A stretch of 46,556 nt of DNA from Pirellulales bacterium (GTDB taxonomy: Bacteria > Planctomycetota > Planctomycetia > Pirellulales > Lacipirellulaceae), in the NCBI GenBank assembly GCA_022448345.1, contig JAKVCB010000016.1, positions 1 through 46,556 of the forward strand, given 5' to 3'. The notes beneath the pieces were generated by a model, which did not search any database, was not told the origin of the DNA, and saw only the letters and a list, made by a program, of their open reading frames with translations. This document shows positions 26,219 to 36,300 of this stretch, piece after piece. Positions within the stretch are counted from its first letter, which is position 1. Each line of letters opens with the position of its first letter. The position numbers and the translations under genes are program-made.

Positions 26219-27418
26219 CTACGGGGCGGAATGAGATCTTTGGCGCAAGTCCCCAATCGTGACCTGCTTCTGGAGAGATTGGCCATCGCGAAACAAGACC
26301 ATTGAGATTTCCTCACCAATTTTGGTCAGTTTCACCAGACTGATCAGGTGGTCATCTCTTTCAACACGTACACCATCGTATGCAATGATGACGTCGTCCA
26401 CGTGTACATCTACCAGTTCTGCGGGTGAATTCTCTTCGACGGCGGTTACGCGGGTACCTACTAAGCTGGGAAGCCCCAACGACCGAGCCCTGTCCACGGT
26501 GAACCGGCTGTCAAGTTTAACGCCCAAGAACCCGCGTGGCGGCTCTTTGTCCTGGACAAGGTCTTGTGCAATTTGGACGACCACGTTGATGGGAATGGTA
26601 AATCCAATCCCTTCATTACCTCCACCACTGCTGGCAATGGCAGTATTTAATCCCACGACTTCTCCTCGCAGATTGACGAGGGGACCGCCACTATTTCCAG
26701 GATTGATTGCCGCATCGGTTTGAATAAAGTTCATAAATTTTAGTTCGCCGTTTCCGAGGTCCAAGTCGTAGCGCCCTTTGGCGCTCACGATGCCGCGCGT
26801 GACACTTTGGCTTAAGCCGAAGGGGCTTCCAATTGCCAGAACGAACTCACCGATTTCCAGTCGATCGCTGTTGCCCAACCTCGCCGCAATGAGTCCCGGT
26901 TGATCGATTGCCATTACGGCAACGTCGGTAGCGGGATCCCCCCAGATTTGCAAGGGTTGGACCACCTGCCCATCTGCAAGGTGGATGCGAATTTGATTCT
27001 TTTTTGAGCGGTGGATGACGTGACGGTTGGTCAGTACGTAGTCGTTGCTACCAAAGTGGACAATGACCCCGGAGCCCTCTTCTTCGATGTGCAGTTGAGG
27101 TGTTGAGTTAGAGGCCGGGCGTGCTTCGACGTGAACTACGGTAGGAGTCACCAGCCGTATCACCCGCTTGACGATGCCGAGTTGTCGTTGCAACGCTTCA
27201 ACATCACGAGAAAGTGCAGCGTATTGCGTTTCTCGTTCAACGCCGGTGCTCCAGTAAGAGGGTGTTATGGTCGTACTGTTCGATTCGGTGGGCTCACCCG
27301 GTTCTCCCCAGGCCAGCCCCGACGGTGCGAATAGCAGGCAACCTATCGCGATAAACGGATACGTTGTGCGGCAGCAGGAATGTTTTTTCATGAGGCGGTT
27401 CATGCAAAGTTGTTTCAT
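26219..27418 (-). CDS. HtrA/DegP-type trypsin-like serine protease with PDZ domain
   Basis: About 399 residues with a signal peptide (TTYPFIAIGCLLFAPSGLAWG), so it acts in the periplasm or paryphoplasm as a quality-control protease. The catalytic triad is visible: His in VLTNRHVI, Asp in ATDVAVMAI and Ser in INPGNSGGPLVN. The C-terminal PDZ domain (GFLGVKLDSRF..., SPAELVDVHVDDVIIAYDGVRVE) is single, as in DegS-type proteins. In-frame ATGs occur at 27418, 27403 and 27391 and none has a strong ribosome-binding site. The gene lies about 120 bp downstream of the DksA/TraR-like gene on the same strand. Confidence 0.93.
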   Translation of the reverse strand: MKQLCMNRLMKKHSCCRTTYPFIAIGCLLFAPSGLAWGEPGEPTESNSTTITPSYWSTGVERETQYAALSRDVEALQRQLGIVKRVIRLVTPTVVHVEARPASNSTPQLHIEEEGSGVIVHFGSNDYVLTNRHVIHRSKKNQIRIHLADGQVVQPLQIWGDPATDVAVMAIDQPGLIAARLGNSDRLEIGEFVLAIGSPFGLSQSVTRGIVSAKGRYDLDLGNGELKFMNFIQTDAAINPGNSGGPLVNLRGEVVGLNTAIASSGGGNEGIGFTIPINVVVQIAQDLVQDKEPPRGFLGVKLDSRFTVDRARSLGLPSLVGTRVTAVEENSPAELVDVHVDDVIIAYDGVRVERDDHLISLVKLTKIGEEISMVLFRDGQSLQKQVTIGDLRQRSHSAP

Positions 27419-27537
27419 CGAATGGGAGTGGAGTCCAAACCGTGAGGGAGCGTGGCGCAATAAAAACCCGGCCGAAGACGAAGGGTCAACGCCGGGTGAA
27501 TTATACCTTTTGATTTTTGCGCCCGATACAAATTAAC

Positions 27538-27978
27538 CTAGCGCATTTCCAAATCGCGAAGTGTTACGTCATCGCCAATGTTGCTATCTAATACGCGACT
27601 CCAGTCTTGTCCGTAGCCTGCTCCGCCAACTCCCATTTCAGCAGCCCGCTGGCATTCAATGCAATTGGTTGCATAGGGGAGAGCTTTCAGACGGGTGAGG
27701 TTGATTTTGCCACCGCAAACCTCACATTTTCCGTAGGAACCATTTTTGACACGTTCCAGTGCTTTTTCGATGCTGCCCAACTCGCGACTTTCAACTTCGG
27801 CAAGTTGTGAGCTGATTTCGTCTTGCGCCGCGTCGAGTGCCGCGTCGACGACGTCACCCCCGGTTTGCTCGCGGAGCTGTTTCAACATACTCAGGTCACC
27901 GGCGAGCGCCTTGCGGAGGGCGTCACGTCGAGTGAGCAGTAAAGTGTGAATCTTTTTAATTGAGTCATTCCGAGCCAT
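27538..27978 (-). CDS. DksA/TraR-type zinc-finger protein
   Basis: 146 residues. An N-terminal helical hairpin (RRDALRKALAGDLSMLKQL... to VESRELGSIEKALERVKNGSYG) is followed by a C4 zinc finger, CEVCGGKINLTRLKALPY...CIEC, spaced C-x2-C-x17-C-x2-C as in DksA/TraR. Proteins of this type insert the hairpin into the secondary channel of RNA polymerase and act with ppGpp; others in this broad family only share the finger. ATG 27978 has a GAAGG/AGGG-rich leader. A longer frame upstream to 28155 lacks a credible ribosome-binding site. Confidence 0.88.
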   Translation of the reverse strand: MARNDSIKKIHTLLLTRRDALRKALAGDLSMLKQLREQTGGDVVDAALDAAQDEISSQLAEVESRELGSIEKALERVKNGSYGKCEVCGGKINLTRLKALPYATNCIECQRAAEMGVGGAGYGQDWSRVLDSNIGDDVTLRDLEMR

Positions 27979-28569
27979 GGTTTTTACCCTACCTTCAGGG
28001 CCCATCAAAGTCCCCGTGCGTTCGAAAGCTGGTGCTACGATCTCACGCTGTCCAGGGTGGATTGGACCCGCTTCTCTGGTGTCCTCTTTTGGATTTCGAC
28101 TATTTGTTTTGTGCCCTATTTTCCGGGGGATAAAAGGGGCCCATGAGCAATGCAAGTGCCGTTGCTGATTGGGACCAATTCCTCTCCCTGGGCAAGCTAA
28201 CTATAGTACGCAAGAGAACCTAAGTGGGTCGTCACGCGAAATTTCTCCAGTTGAACGCGCGCAGAAGCGACTCCAAAGTCTTTAAGTACTTGTGAAAAAA
28301 CAAGTTGTGTTGAAGACGCCACCACCGGGACAAGTGCACCTGTGGGCAAATAGTTGCAACGGGAGCCCCAATATCCGCCCGAGGCGCTCCTTCCCAGAAC
28401 GGTAATCGACAAACTCGCCACATCCCGACCAGTAGAATTAACCAGTTTGTAGCGACTGCACCGAGGATGGCCGTGAAACTGGCTCAGTGAAACGGGCTCG
28501 TGGAACGAACCGGTGAAATCAACCCTGGAAAAAAGTCGCTTGCGACAAGCAGCCCAGCCGCATTAGGAC
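27979..28569. other. 590-bp intergenic region
   Basis: No gene is supported. The open frames in it lack ribosome-binding sites and protein-like composition. It contains the candidate terminator at 28529-28550, and an imperfect 14-bp tandem repeat at 28473-28500 (GTGAAACTGGCTCA / GTGAAACGGGCTCG). The DksA-like promoter is presumably near 27990-28150. Confidence 0.45.
28529..28550 (-). terminator. Candidate intrinsic terminator after isomerase-like gene
   Basis: On the minus strand, GCTTG-TCG-CAAGC is followed by GAC and TTTTTT. It begins about 20 bp past the stop codon of the isomerase-like gene, the expected position. The stem is short (5 bp), so efficiency is doubtful. Confidence 0.4.
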
Positions 28570-29580
28570 TCAGAAGCCCCGAGCGACCCGCACGTCGTCG
28601 AAATCGCGGAGATGATAGCCAATTTCAGCATAGTCCAGGACTCGGCAGAGGCTACGGAGGGCGACGCCCATGCCATCAGGTCCGCTGAACCCGCCAAATT
28701 GACCACCTCCCTTCAGGTGGGGTTCCAGATCGACAATGACACCGGGAATCCCGCGCCGCTTCAACTTGCGGGCAAGCTTGGGAATGACATCTCGGAAGTC
28801 ACGGAAGATTTCGGCATGTCCGCTATCGCCCCGATCGGGAGGCATGAAATTTTTCAACATATCTTCGTTGACGTGTCCTGACCGTTTCATCCCCGGATCC
28901 CGGTAGTCTTTGATATGGAACCAGCCAATCGAAGATTTCATCGCCAGGTATTGCTGGAAAGTTTCCACCATGCTGTATCCCTGGCTGACGATATTTCCGC
29001 CGTCAAAAATTGTTACCATGGCCGGATGGTTGATCTGGCGGTGCAACTCAGCCATGAGTTCGCCCGTTTGACCTACCAGATTGCCTTCGATTTCCAGACC
29101 AAAGGTCAAATCACTCCGATGGCAGATGTCTGCAATTTGCCCCAACTGATCTGCCGCTTGCGCCACGTGTTCCCAGGGATCGGTACCTCGCGGGTGGTAG
29201 AACGAAAAGCCACGTAGGAGTTTGGTTTCGAACGTGTGTGCTAAATCGCACGATTTCTTGACTTCTTTATCCAGATATTTTTTGAAGGGAACGAATCGAT
29301 TGGATGTCCCATCCTCGACATTCCGGAGTTTAATTTTTCCGATAGGAGAGCCGATCGAGGCAACGTTCATCCCGTATTCGTCTTCCAGATGGCGGAGTTT
29401 GGTGATTTCCTTTTTTGTCAGTTGCATGACGTTTTTGACGCCACTCCCCACGTCGACAAAACGGAGGCTGTAATATTGCAGCCCAAGAGCGGCAAAGGCG
29501 GAAAACTGTTCAACGGCCGTTTTGTGATTTGCAGCTTCGTCGGCAAAACCTGACAGAATGACTTGAGTGTCGGAAGGCAT
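28570..29580 (-). CDS. Sugar phosphate isomerase/epimerase-like TIM-barrel protein
   Basis: 336 residues without a signal peptide, belonging to the xylose-isomerase-like/AP-endonuclease-2 TIM-barrel superfamily. It shows the typical progression: LSGFADEAANHKTAVEQFSAFAALGLQYYSLR (strand and helix 1), YGMNVASIGSPIGK, LTFGLEIEGNLVGQTGELM (metal-ligand Glu), TIFDGGNIVSQGYS, GWFHIKDYR (metal-ligand His) and a late GVIVDLEPHLKGGG. The metal-binding residues look intact, so isomerase or epimerase activity on a sugar or inositol derivative is likely. The substrate is unknown, and no sugar pathway genes are adjacent. Confidence 0.87.
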   Translation of the reverse strand: MPSDTQVILSGFADEAANHKTAVEQFSAFAALGLQYYSLRFVDVGSGVKNVMQLTKKEITKLRHLEDEYGMNVASIGSPIGKIKLRNVEDGTSNRFVPFKKYLDKEVKKSCDLAHTFETKLLRGFSFYHPRGTDPWEHVAQAADQLGQIADICHRSDLTFGLEIEGNLVGQTGELMAELHRQINHPAMVTIFDGGNIVSQGYSMVETFQQYLAMKSSIGWFHIKDYRDPGMKRSGHVNEDMLKNFMPPDRGDSGHAEIFRDFRDVIPKLARKLKRRGIPGVIVDLEPHLKGGGQFGGFSGPDGMGVALRSLCRVLDYAEIGYHLRDFDDVRVARGF

Positions 29581-29832
29581 GTTAGCGTGATCGATCGAAC
29601 CGGTGAGGGGATGTTAGACTGTGCGTTGGGTCACAATATACCAAGTTGTTGGTCTGAGCACATGGTCCCACTCGGTGGACCAGAGACATCCCGGGTAGCA
29701 TCGGGGGGCAGCAGTTGTGGCTGGGGCGATTGGGTTGGGATTACTGCAGGAGGCCTGTTTCCCAAGCGGCGGCAAGTTGGCTGCTACGAACCAACTTTCT
29801 GGTGATATCGGTTCTTGCCACAGTTTGTGGGG

Positions 29833-30189
29833 CTAGATCGCAGCCGTGTGTTGGGCAGAAACAGTTTCCGTCATCCCACCACGTGGCCGAAATGCTGCCT
29901 CAATGCGGAGCCAGGCTGGCTCGATCACGGCAACCAGATCGTCGAGGATGGAGTTAGTTACGTGTTCGTAGAAGATCCCTTCGTTGCGAAAGCTTTGCAG
30001 GTATAGCTTGAGGCTTTTCAGTTCGACGCATTTTTTGCGAGGAGTATAGGTGATGGTCAGTGTTCCAAAATCGGGTTGGCCCGTTTTGGGGCAGACCGAC
30101 GTGAATTCCGGATACTCTATTTCGATCTTGTAGTCGCGATCCGGGAATTGATTGTCGAAGGTCTCAAGTAAATCACGAAAGGCAGTCAT
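29833..30189 (-). CDS. queF: NADPH-dependent 7-cyano-7-deazaguanine reductase
   Basis: Reduces preQ0 to preQ1 in queuosine tRNA modification. At 118 residues this is the short, unimodular (YkvM-type) QueF. The catalytic Cys is in [13 protein letters not shown] (Cys33) with the following Asp40, and the QueF-specific ELKSLKLY motif is present. It lies back to back with queC, and the 107 bp between the two starts probably holds both promoters. I saw no clear preQ1 riboswitch there. Confidence 0.96.
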   Translation of the reverse strand: MTAFRDLLETFDNQFPDRDYKIEIEYPEFTSVCPKTGQPDFGTLTITYTPRKKCVELKSLKLYLQSFRNEGIFYEHVTNSILDDLVAVIEPAWLRIEAAFRPRGGMTETVSAQHTAAI

Positions 30190-30296
30190 AGTAAGCAGCC
30201 AGGTATGGACAAAGGGTGCAGTGGAGGGGAGGATAGGAAACGCAGGGCTGATTTTCCCACAATTCCCGACTGGTCGTCCATAGCCAACTCCGCGGA

Positions 30297-31010
30297 ATGA
30301 ACGACACTAGATTGACTCATCATGATCGACGCCGTGCTGTCGTGCTACTCTCCGGAGGGCTTGATTCGGCGACAACGGCTGCGGTGGCGCTGGCGGAAGG
30401 ATTTGAGCTCCATGCGCTATCGATCGACTATGGGCAAAAGCATCGTTTTGAACTGACCGCAGCCAGGCGGATTGCAACTTCGCTGGGAATCAAGCATCAC
30501 CTGACCGTTTCAGTGGGTCTCGCTGATTTAGGTGGCAGTGCCCTGACCGACGAAATCGAGGTTCCCCAGGATCGAGACGATCACCAGATTGCGACGGGCA
30601 TTCCTGTCACCTATGTTCCGGCTCGGAATACGGTGTTTTTGTCCTTGGCGCTTGGCTGTGCGGAGGTGATTGACGCGGCAGACCTTTTCATCGGGGTCAA
30701 CGCGGTTGATTATTCAGGTTATCCGGATTGCCGTCCCGAATTTATCGAGGCCTTTGAGCGGACAGCAAATCTGGCAACCAAAGCAGGCGTGGAGGGGAGT
30801 AGCACCTTTCGCATTCACACTCCCTTGATTCGCTGGAGCAAGGCAGAAATCATACGCCGGGGAACCGAGCTGAATGTGGACTACAGCCTCTCGCATACCT
30901 GCTACACACCCAATGAAAAAGGGGTATCGTGTGGACGTTGCGATGCGTGCCTGTTGCGATTGAAGGGGTTTCGCGAGGCGGGCCTTGTTGACCCCATTGA
31001 GTACCAATGA
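30297..31010 (+). CDS. queC: 7-cyano-7-deazaguanine synthase
   Basis: ATP-dependent enzyme converting 7-carboxy-7-deazaguanine to preQ0. It has the PP-loop SGGLDSATT (residues 19-27), [26 protein letters not shown] and four zinc-binding cysteines, C202 and the C212-x2-C215-x2-C218 cluster ([10 protein letters not shown]). At 237 residues it is of normal length. Its TGA stop overlaps the ATG of queE (ATGA), so the two are translationally coupled. Confidence 0.97.
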   Translation: MNDTRLTHHDRRRAVVLLSGGLDSATTAAVALAEGFELHALSIDYGQKHRFELTAARRIATSLGIKHHLTVSVGLADLGGSALTDEIEVPQDRDDHQIATGIPVTYVPARNTVFLSLALGCAEVIDAADLFIGVNAVDYSGYPDCRPEFIEAFERTANLATKAGVEGSSTFRIHTPLIRWSKAEIIRRGTELNVDYSLSHTCYTPNEKGVSCGRCDACLLRLKGFREAGLVDPIEYQ

Positions 31011-31693
31011 AAATTTCAGAAATCTACCGATCGATCCAGGGTGAGGGGTTGCTTACCGGTACGCCCAGCGTTTTTGTCCGGGCAAGCGGCTGCAACCTCC
31101 GCTGTTGGTTCTGTGACACGCCCTACACGTCGTGGCACCCCGAAGGCAGCGACATGGCCGTGGATGAAATTATTGCGCATGTCCAGGAGTGGGACTGCCG
31201 CCACGTTGTGCTCACCGGTGGAGAACCGATGTTATTTGCCGAATTGATTCCACTCAGCAAGTGGTTTCGGTCGGCAGGCTACCACATTACGATCGAGACA
31301 TCCGGGACTCTCTATCTTCCGGTCGTTTGCGACATGATGTCGATCAGCCCAAAACTCCACAATTCGGTTCCCTCTCTGTCGGAACATCCCTACTGGAGCC
31401 GGCGCCACCAACGAGAGCGAATCCAGCCGGACGTTTTGCGACGACTGATCGGAAGGTTTGATTATCAACTCAAGTTTGTCGTCGACAGGCCGGCTGATTT
31501 GAAAGAAATCGAGCAATTTTTGCAAGAGCTGCCAACGTTTGATCCGGCCCGGATCCTCATGATGCCTCAGGGGGTTGAACCAGAAGAACTCCAGCAGCGC
31601 ACGGCATGGCTTGAGCCTGAATGTCAACGACGGGGCTTTGTTTTCTGCCCTCGCAAACAGATAGAGTGGTTTGGGCCCCTGCGAAGCACCTGA
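31007..31693 (+). CDS. queE: 7-carboxy-7-deazaguanine synthase (radical SAM)
   Basis: Radical SAM enzyme that rearranges 6-carboxytetrahydropterin to 7-carboxy-7-deazaguanine. The N-terminus ([11 protein letters not shown]) and the Fe-S motif C29-x3-C33-x2-C36 ([14 protein letters not shown]) are diagnostic, followed by [10 protein letters not shown] and IETSGTL. At 228 residues it is of normal length. It overlaps queC by 4 bp. The preceding enzyme QueD is not encoded in this window. Confidence 0.96.
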   Translation: MKISEIYRSIQGEGLLTGTPSVFVRASGCNLRCWFCDTPYTSWHPEGSDMAVDEIIAHVQEWDCRHVVLTGGEPMLFAELIPLSKWFRSAGYHITIETSGTLYLPVVCDMMSISPKLHNSVPSLSEHPYWSRRHQRERIQPDVLRRLIGRFDYQLKFVVDRPADLKEIEQFLQELPTFDPARILMMPQGVEPEELQQRTAWLEPECQRRGFVFCPRKQIEWFGPLRST

Positions 31694-31726
31694 GTAAGTC
31701 TGGCGACCGTCACTACTGCCGAAGGA

Positions 31727-32074
31727 CTAGCCTGATTCGCCCAGGATTTCGCGGATTTCGCCCACTGCCGTCTGGAGGGAGCGGGCTGCCATTTGGTAAT
31801 TCATGTGCGACGACACTTCGGGTTGAATTTCGGCGAACTGTTCGGTTGCCCGTGTCAGCCGGGTCAGTTTTTTGTGGGCCTGGTGGAGGTAGGCATCGGT
31901 GTCCTGGTTCTTCGATGCCGTGCCAAGGGCCAGCATGTAATCGTATAAAACTTGCTGAATGGCCTTCAGTTCATCGTCTTCTTCGGCTTCTTCAGAATGC
32001 TTGATGAAGGTCCGTACCATCCAGACATGCGTCAACAAGGATTCGAGTCGCTGCATAGTTTCCAGAGGTGACAT
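31727..32074 (-). CDS. Small helical protein of unknown function
   Basis: 115 residues, strongly helical and charged, without cysteines, signal peptide or membrane segment (LLTHVWMVRTFIKHSEEAEEDDELKAIQQ...). ATG 32074 has AAGGG about 7 bases upstream. A GTG at 32092 would overlap the stop of the upstream membrane-protein gene (GTGA). Either way it is tightly coupled to that gene and is probably co-expressed with it. I do not recognise a family. Confidence 0.7.
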   Translation of the reverse strand: MSPLETMQRLESLLTHVWMVRTFIKHSEEAEEDDELKAIQQVLYDYMLALGTASKNQDTDAYLHQAHKKLTRLTRATEQFAEIQPEVSSHMNYQMAARSLQTAVGEIREILGESG

Positions 32075-32088
32075 TCGGCAACCCTTGA

Positions 32089-33123
32089 TCACTGGTCTGC
32101 GGCAGGTTCTTTCGGAGGGACCGCAGGTTCAGCTTTGGTTTTTGTCTTCGGGGGTGGCCCCCCCCGCGGTGCGAACACCAGCACAACTGCGGCACCGGCG
32201 ATGACGAGAATCAGCCCTGCCAGAAACATCGGTTGAAGATGCTGAAGGTCTCCGCGGCTAGCGGCGCTAAAAATCGTGTTCACTACCGGGGCACCGCCAA
32301 AAATAAGCGGCATCACGTAGATTGGCTTGCCACCGAAATTGAAGGTCAGGATGACCCCCAGCGCGCCTATCGCACCTGCGGCACCTGCGGCCAGGCTCCA
32401 GAAGGAGCCTCCCATGGTGTAGCTACTCTCTTCGGGCCACATGGGGAGCAGCATGTTGGGTACCACCACGGCGATCGCAAAGTAGGCCAGTCCCACGCAA
32501 ACCAGTGGACGAAGGCGGCTCTGTTGCATGCCTGCTTGTCCCTTGTGGAGGACCGGGCCGTAAGATCCCCAGCAAACGATCACCAGCGCAATCGAGGCAA
32601 GTTGGATTGCCCATTTGACGGGGTCATTTGTCCACTCCCCACTTTTTACGGTTGGTGCAAACACGAGCACAATCACAGCGCCGAGAGCAACCATGATCAG
32701 CCCTGTCAGAAACAAAGGCCCAATTTCTTTGACCTTGTGGACAAGATAAATGGTCAGGAAAGCGTTGACGACCGGTGCTCCGCCAAAAACCAGCGGCATC
32801 ACGTAAACCGGTTTGCCTCCAGAATTGAATGCCAAAATGATTCCCAAAGCGCCTACGGCTCCCAGCACGCCGGCGGCCAGGCTCAGCAACGTTCCGCTGG
32901 TAGTCCAGTGGCCTTTTTCGCCACGTGTTACCAGCCAAATGATCGGGATCACAACACCGATCAAAAAATAGGCCAGGCCCACACAAACGAAGGGGCGTAG
33001 CCGCGCATATTCGCCAACGGTGTTTGCCATCCCTTCCTGGCCCCAGTGCAAGACGGGGCCATAAATACCCCAGCAGAGAATTGTCAAACCGAACGAGGCA
33101 GTGATGAATAATAAATTACGCAT
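32089..33123 (-). CDS. Membrane protein with two homologous halves (DMT-like)
   Basis: 344 residues with about ten hydrophobic segments. The two halves (about 14-157 and 181-317) are clearly duplicates: LTILCWGIYGPVLHWGQEGM versus LVIVCWGSYGPVLHKGQAGM, RLRPFVCVGLAYFLI versus RLRPLVCVGLAYFAI, and GGKPVYVMPLVFGGAPVVN versus GGKPIYVMPLIFGGAPVVN. This inverted or parallel five-plus-five layout resembles drug/metabolite transporters, although I cannot name a substrate. The tail (PPKTKTKAEPAVPPKEPAADQ) is hydrophilic and Pro/Lys-rich. It overlaps or abuts the small helical gene downstream. Confidence 0.82.
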   Translation of the reverse strand: MRNLLFITASFGLTILCWGIYGPVLHWGQEGMANTVGEYARLRPFVCVGLAYFLIGVVIPIIWLVTRGEKGHWTTSGTLLSLAAGVLGAVGALGIILAFNSGGKPVYVMPLVFGGAPVVNAFLTIYLVHKVKEIGPLFLTGLIMVALGAVIVLVFAPTVKSGEWTNDPVKWAIQLASIALVIVCWGSYGPVLHKGQAGMQQSRLRPLVCVGLAYFAIAVVVPNMLLPMWPEESSYTMGGSFWSLAAGAAGAIGALGVILTFNFGGKPIYVMPLIFGGAPVVNTIFSAASRGDLQHLQPMFLAGLILVIAGAAVVLVFAPRGGPPPKTKTKAEPAVPPKEPAADQ

Positions 33124-33180
33124 GGCCAGTGGGCATCGAATAGAAGAACAGCGGTGTTAGGAACAATGCTTCAATAATTT

Positions 33181-33206
33181 ACCATTCTCCAGGACCATTC
33201 TCCAGG
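33181..33206. repeat. Perfect 13-bp tandem duplication
   Basis: ACCATTCTCCAGG is repeated twice head-to-tail in the gap upstream of the duplicated membrane protein gene. Confidence 0.9.
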
Positions 33207-33291
33207 CGGGTTGTCTTTGTAGCTTGGGAATTGCCTATAGGTGGTGATCGGCGGAGTACCAACTTGGGCAAAGCATCACTCACCACTTACC

Positions 33292-33319
33292 TACTCACTA
33301 CTCACTACTCACTACTCAC
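33292..33319. repeat. Four perfect copies of a 7-bp repeat
   Basis: TACTCAC is repeated four times in tandem. It overlaps the stop codon of the FtsX-type permease gene. Read on the minus strand (GTGAGTA units), the 7-bp period puts TGA or TAG stops in all three frames. Confidence 0.92.
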
Positions 33320-36300
33320 TCACCACGGAGGGCGGGTACCAGGGGAGCCGCCAGTGCCCGGCGCGTGGCCAGCCAGGCTGCTATGACACCAACTGCGGTG
33401 ATCAGGACCAGTAGCCAGCCAAGGGTGGTCCAGGGAACCCCTGCCCCTTGCGGTACCATATGGGGCAACAAGCTCACCAGGGCTGCCCCAGAGCCGACCG
33501 CCAGCCCAGTTGCCAAGAGCAGCAGATTTTCGAGCAACACCAGCCATACCAGCCGATTCACACCAAAACCGCTTGCCCGCATTAGCGCCATCTCGCCTCG
33601 TCGCTCCAGCACACTTCGCAATTCAACCACCGCCAATCCGGCCGTTCCTAACAGCAGTCCCAGCGCACCGAGCATCTGAAACGTGGAAAGATAAGTGTTC
33701 TGGATGGCCAGAAAACGGGCCAGCCGTTGCCGGGTATCGACCACGTCGAGACCATAATCACTCAAGGTGGACTCCAATAGGGTCGTGATTTCTTCGATGC
33801 CCTTCCGGCCCTTCCGGCAAGGAGCCTGCCGAAGCTGGTCGGAACAGGAACAGCTGGTATCCGGCCGTTTGGGGGAAAATGCGCAAAAAGTTGGCCTCGC
33901 TCATGAGCAAATCTCCCTGCAACATGCTGTTCTTCAGCAGTCCGGCTACCTCCAGTGTCACCGGCTGGCCCAAACCATCCTCAATCTTTAGGCGCGATCC
34001 CACACCACCATAGAGGTGCAGACTGTAAACGGCCGTGTTCATGTCAAGCACCACCGGGATGACAGGTTTGCCTTGTTGGTCGACGCCGAGATCCTCGTCC
34101 AGGGCGGACCAGGGATCGCGGAGCCCTTTGCCAACAGCTGCCCACCCAAAGGCTGCCTCGTCGGCTGTCCACGCCGGGAGGCCCAACACACGGGGTTGCC
34201 GCGGGCGGTAGAGGCTCAGACAACTGGCGTCCTGGCCGGCGTGGACCCGCACCGGTTCAATTTTCCAGGGATCAAGTTGGTCGCTTTGGCGATCTGAGAA
34301 TCCAAGTTCCCAGCGGCCATCCCGAGAGTTGAGATCAAAATGGATTACCTGGTCGCTGGAACCCAAAAGTGCAAATCCTCCTGTCCCTTCGTTACTGGGC
34401 TGAATTCGAAACGCCCCGACTGAGATAATCAGAAAACAGGCTGCCGCGACCAGCCCGATTACGACGGTACTGCGGCTCGGATGCCGGGCTGCATTGGCCA
34501 CCGCCAGGCCGGCCAGCGACCAACCCCGCTTTGCCCGCCCGCCTGGCCGAGAGCGTCGCAAGAGGTCACCGGTGTGAAGTAACAATGCGACCAGCACGGC
34601 GGCACCTGCCGCAAAGAAAGTTGCCGCCTGAGCCTCGCCGTGCAAACTTTGGCCCCACAAACCAACCGCCAAGGCACCAGTCACTAGCAGGAGCTTGGTC
34701 CACCGCCGTGGTGCTCGACTGGCTCTGGCAGCATCAAAAGTTGTTTTCGGGTCCCCGGCGAGCAACTGCCGGGGTGATTGTCGCACGAATTTTCGCAGCG
34801 ACCAGCTGATCGCCATCCAGCTTGCGACAGTGGTGGCAAGCCAGCCAACCAGGAAGGACTTGAGCGTGAGGTGCAAGTCAATAAAGGGGGTGGTAATCGC
34901 ATCGAGCCAAATTGTTTTCAGGCCGGTGATCATCAGCCACGTATACCCGATGGCCAGACCCGAGCCGAGGGTGGCCCCGGCAATTGTCACGATGAGCCCT
35001 TCGGAGCCCAGGAGTCGTCCGATGGTGCGATTCGGAACGCCGCTGGCTGCAAGCGTACCGATTTCAGGGGCCCGATTTTCGATGCCGAGTTGGAACAACA
35101 GCACAATCAGCATCATGGCCGACCCGATAAGGAAGCCACTAAACCCCAAAAACAGGCCGTCAAAAGGTGTGGTCCCAGCCGATGCCGCAAGCGCCTGTTT
35201 TTTGACATCGATGATCTGGAAGCCCAGTTCGGCCGGGTCGAGTGCCTGCTCCAGCGCCTCGCGGACTTCCTCTGCCCCCTGACCGCCATGGACGGGCAAA
35301 CGTATGGCACTAATGGTCCCCCACCGGGTTTTCCACAAGCGGCCAGCAGCTGCCAGGGAGAGGAACGCCTTGGGTGTCGTTGTGTGATCTTCCCAATAGG
35401 TTTCATCTTGTGCCCGAATTGGTTCAACCAACTCAAAGGGAAGGTCCCAATCGTTGATCGATTTTTGATCGGTGACCCCCTTCAGTTCTGGCGTGAAATG
35501 AGGATCGGCGACCTCGGTCGACTGGCCGGCGGCGTCGGTCAGATCGACAATCGTCCTCAGGCGAAAGGTGACTGGGGGCTGTTCCTGAAGCTGGCCGTGC
35601 GTGCTCTGGGGCTCGTAGCAGGTAATCGTGATGGGGTCGCCTGGTTTGACGCCCAGATCTTCGGCAGCCCAACGGTTCAGCACGATCTGATCGTCTGCCA
35701 GACGGAGCGGTTGGCCAGAGGCATCCCGCAGCGGTCCGAGCGACCGGTTGGAGTCAATACCCGTGATGATGGAATAGGGGATCTGATCAGTACCACTACC
35801 GGTGGTGTTGGCGAGGTAGCTAATCACCGGCTGGATCGCTTGATCCCCGAACAATTGTCTGGTCGTACGTACGACTGCCTCGCTCAGGACCAGATTGACG
35901 GAACTGATTTGTACATAGGGACGGCCTGCGGGTGTTTCGACGCGCAGGCCGTAGTCTTCCAGGCTGGGACGGAAGCCGGTTTGAGCGGTCAGCCCGACAG
36001 GGGCGTCCGCCCCGGATGGCGGTTGCCCGCGCGCGAAAAGTACGGTGTTCACGCGGCCCGGTTGCGAGAGCATGTCTTGCAGAACCGTCAGTGGGACAAA
36101 AGCGTTTCGCGGTTGATGTTGGGTGGGCGCCAAGCTGAAGCGGACAAGGCCTTCGGGGGCGAGGACATCCGCCACCTTTAGACGTCGTGAGATGGAAGTA
36201 TCCTGTTTTTCGCCAAGCGGGCTGTCGCCTGGAATGTCCGGCGGTCGCGCCAGCCGTAGCAAAACCTCGTCTCCCGGTTTGACGCCAAGTTCGTCGGCGA

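Noticed and set aside
28197-28421. 74-codon minus-strand frame in the gap before the DksA-like gene
   Set aside because: Overlaps another frame of equal quality; no ribosome-binding site or recognisable sequence.
30190-30296. Possible preQ1 riboswitch between queF and queC
   Set aside because: I could not find the expected short hairpin with an A-rich tail followed by an anti-Shine-Dalgarno pairing.
32233-33000. Plus-strand open frame opposite the duplicated membrane protein
   Set aside because: Its apparent internal repeats simply mirror the duplication of the real gene.
34778-36181. 467-codon plus-strand open frame opposite the FtsX permease
   Set aside because: Long, but antisense to a clear membrane-protein gene, with no domain or start signal; a shadow of codon bias.
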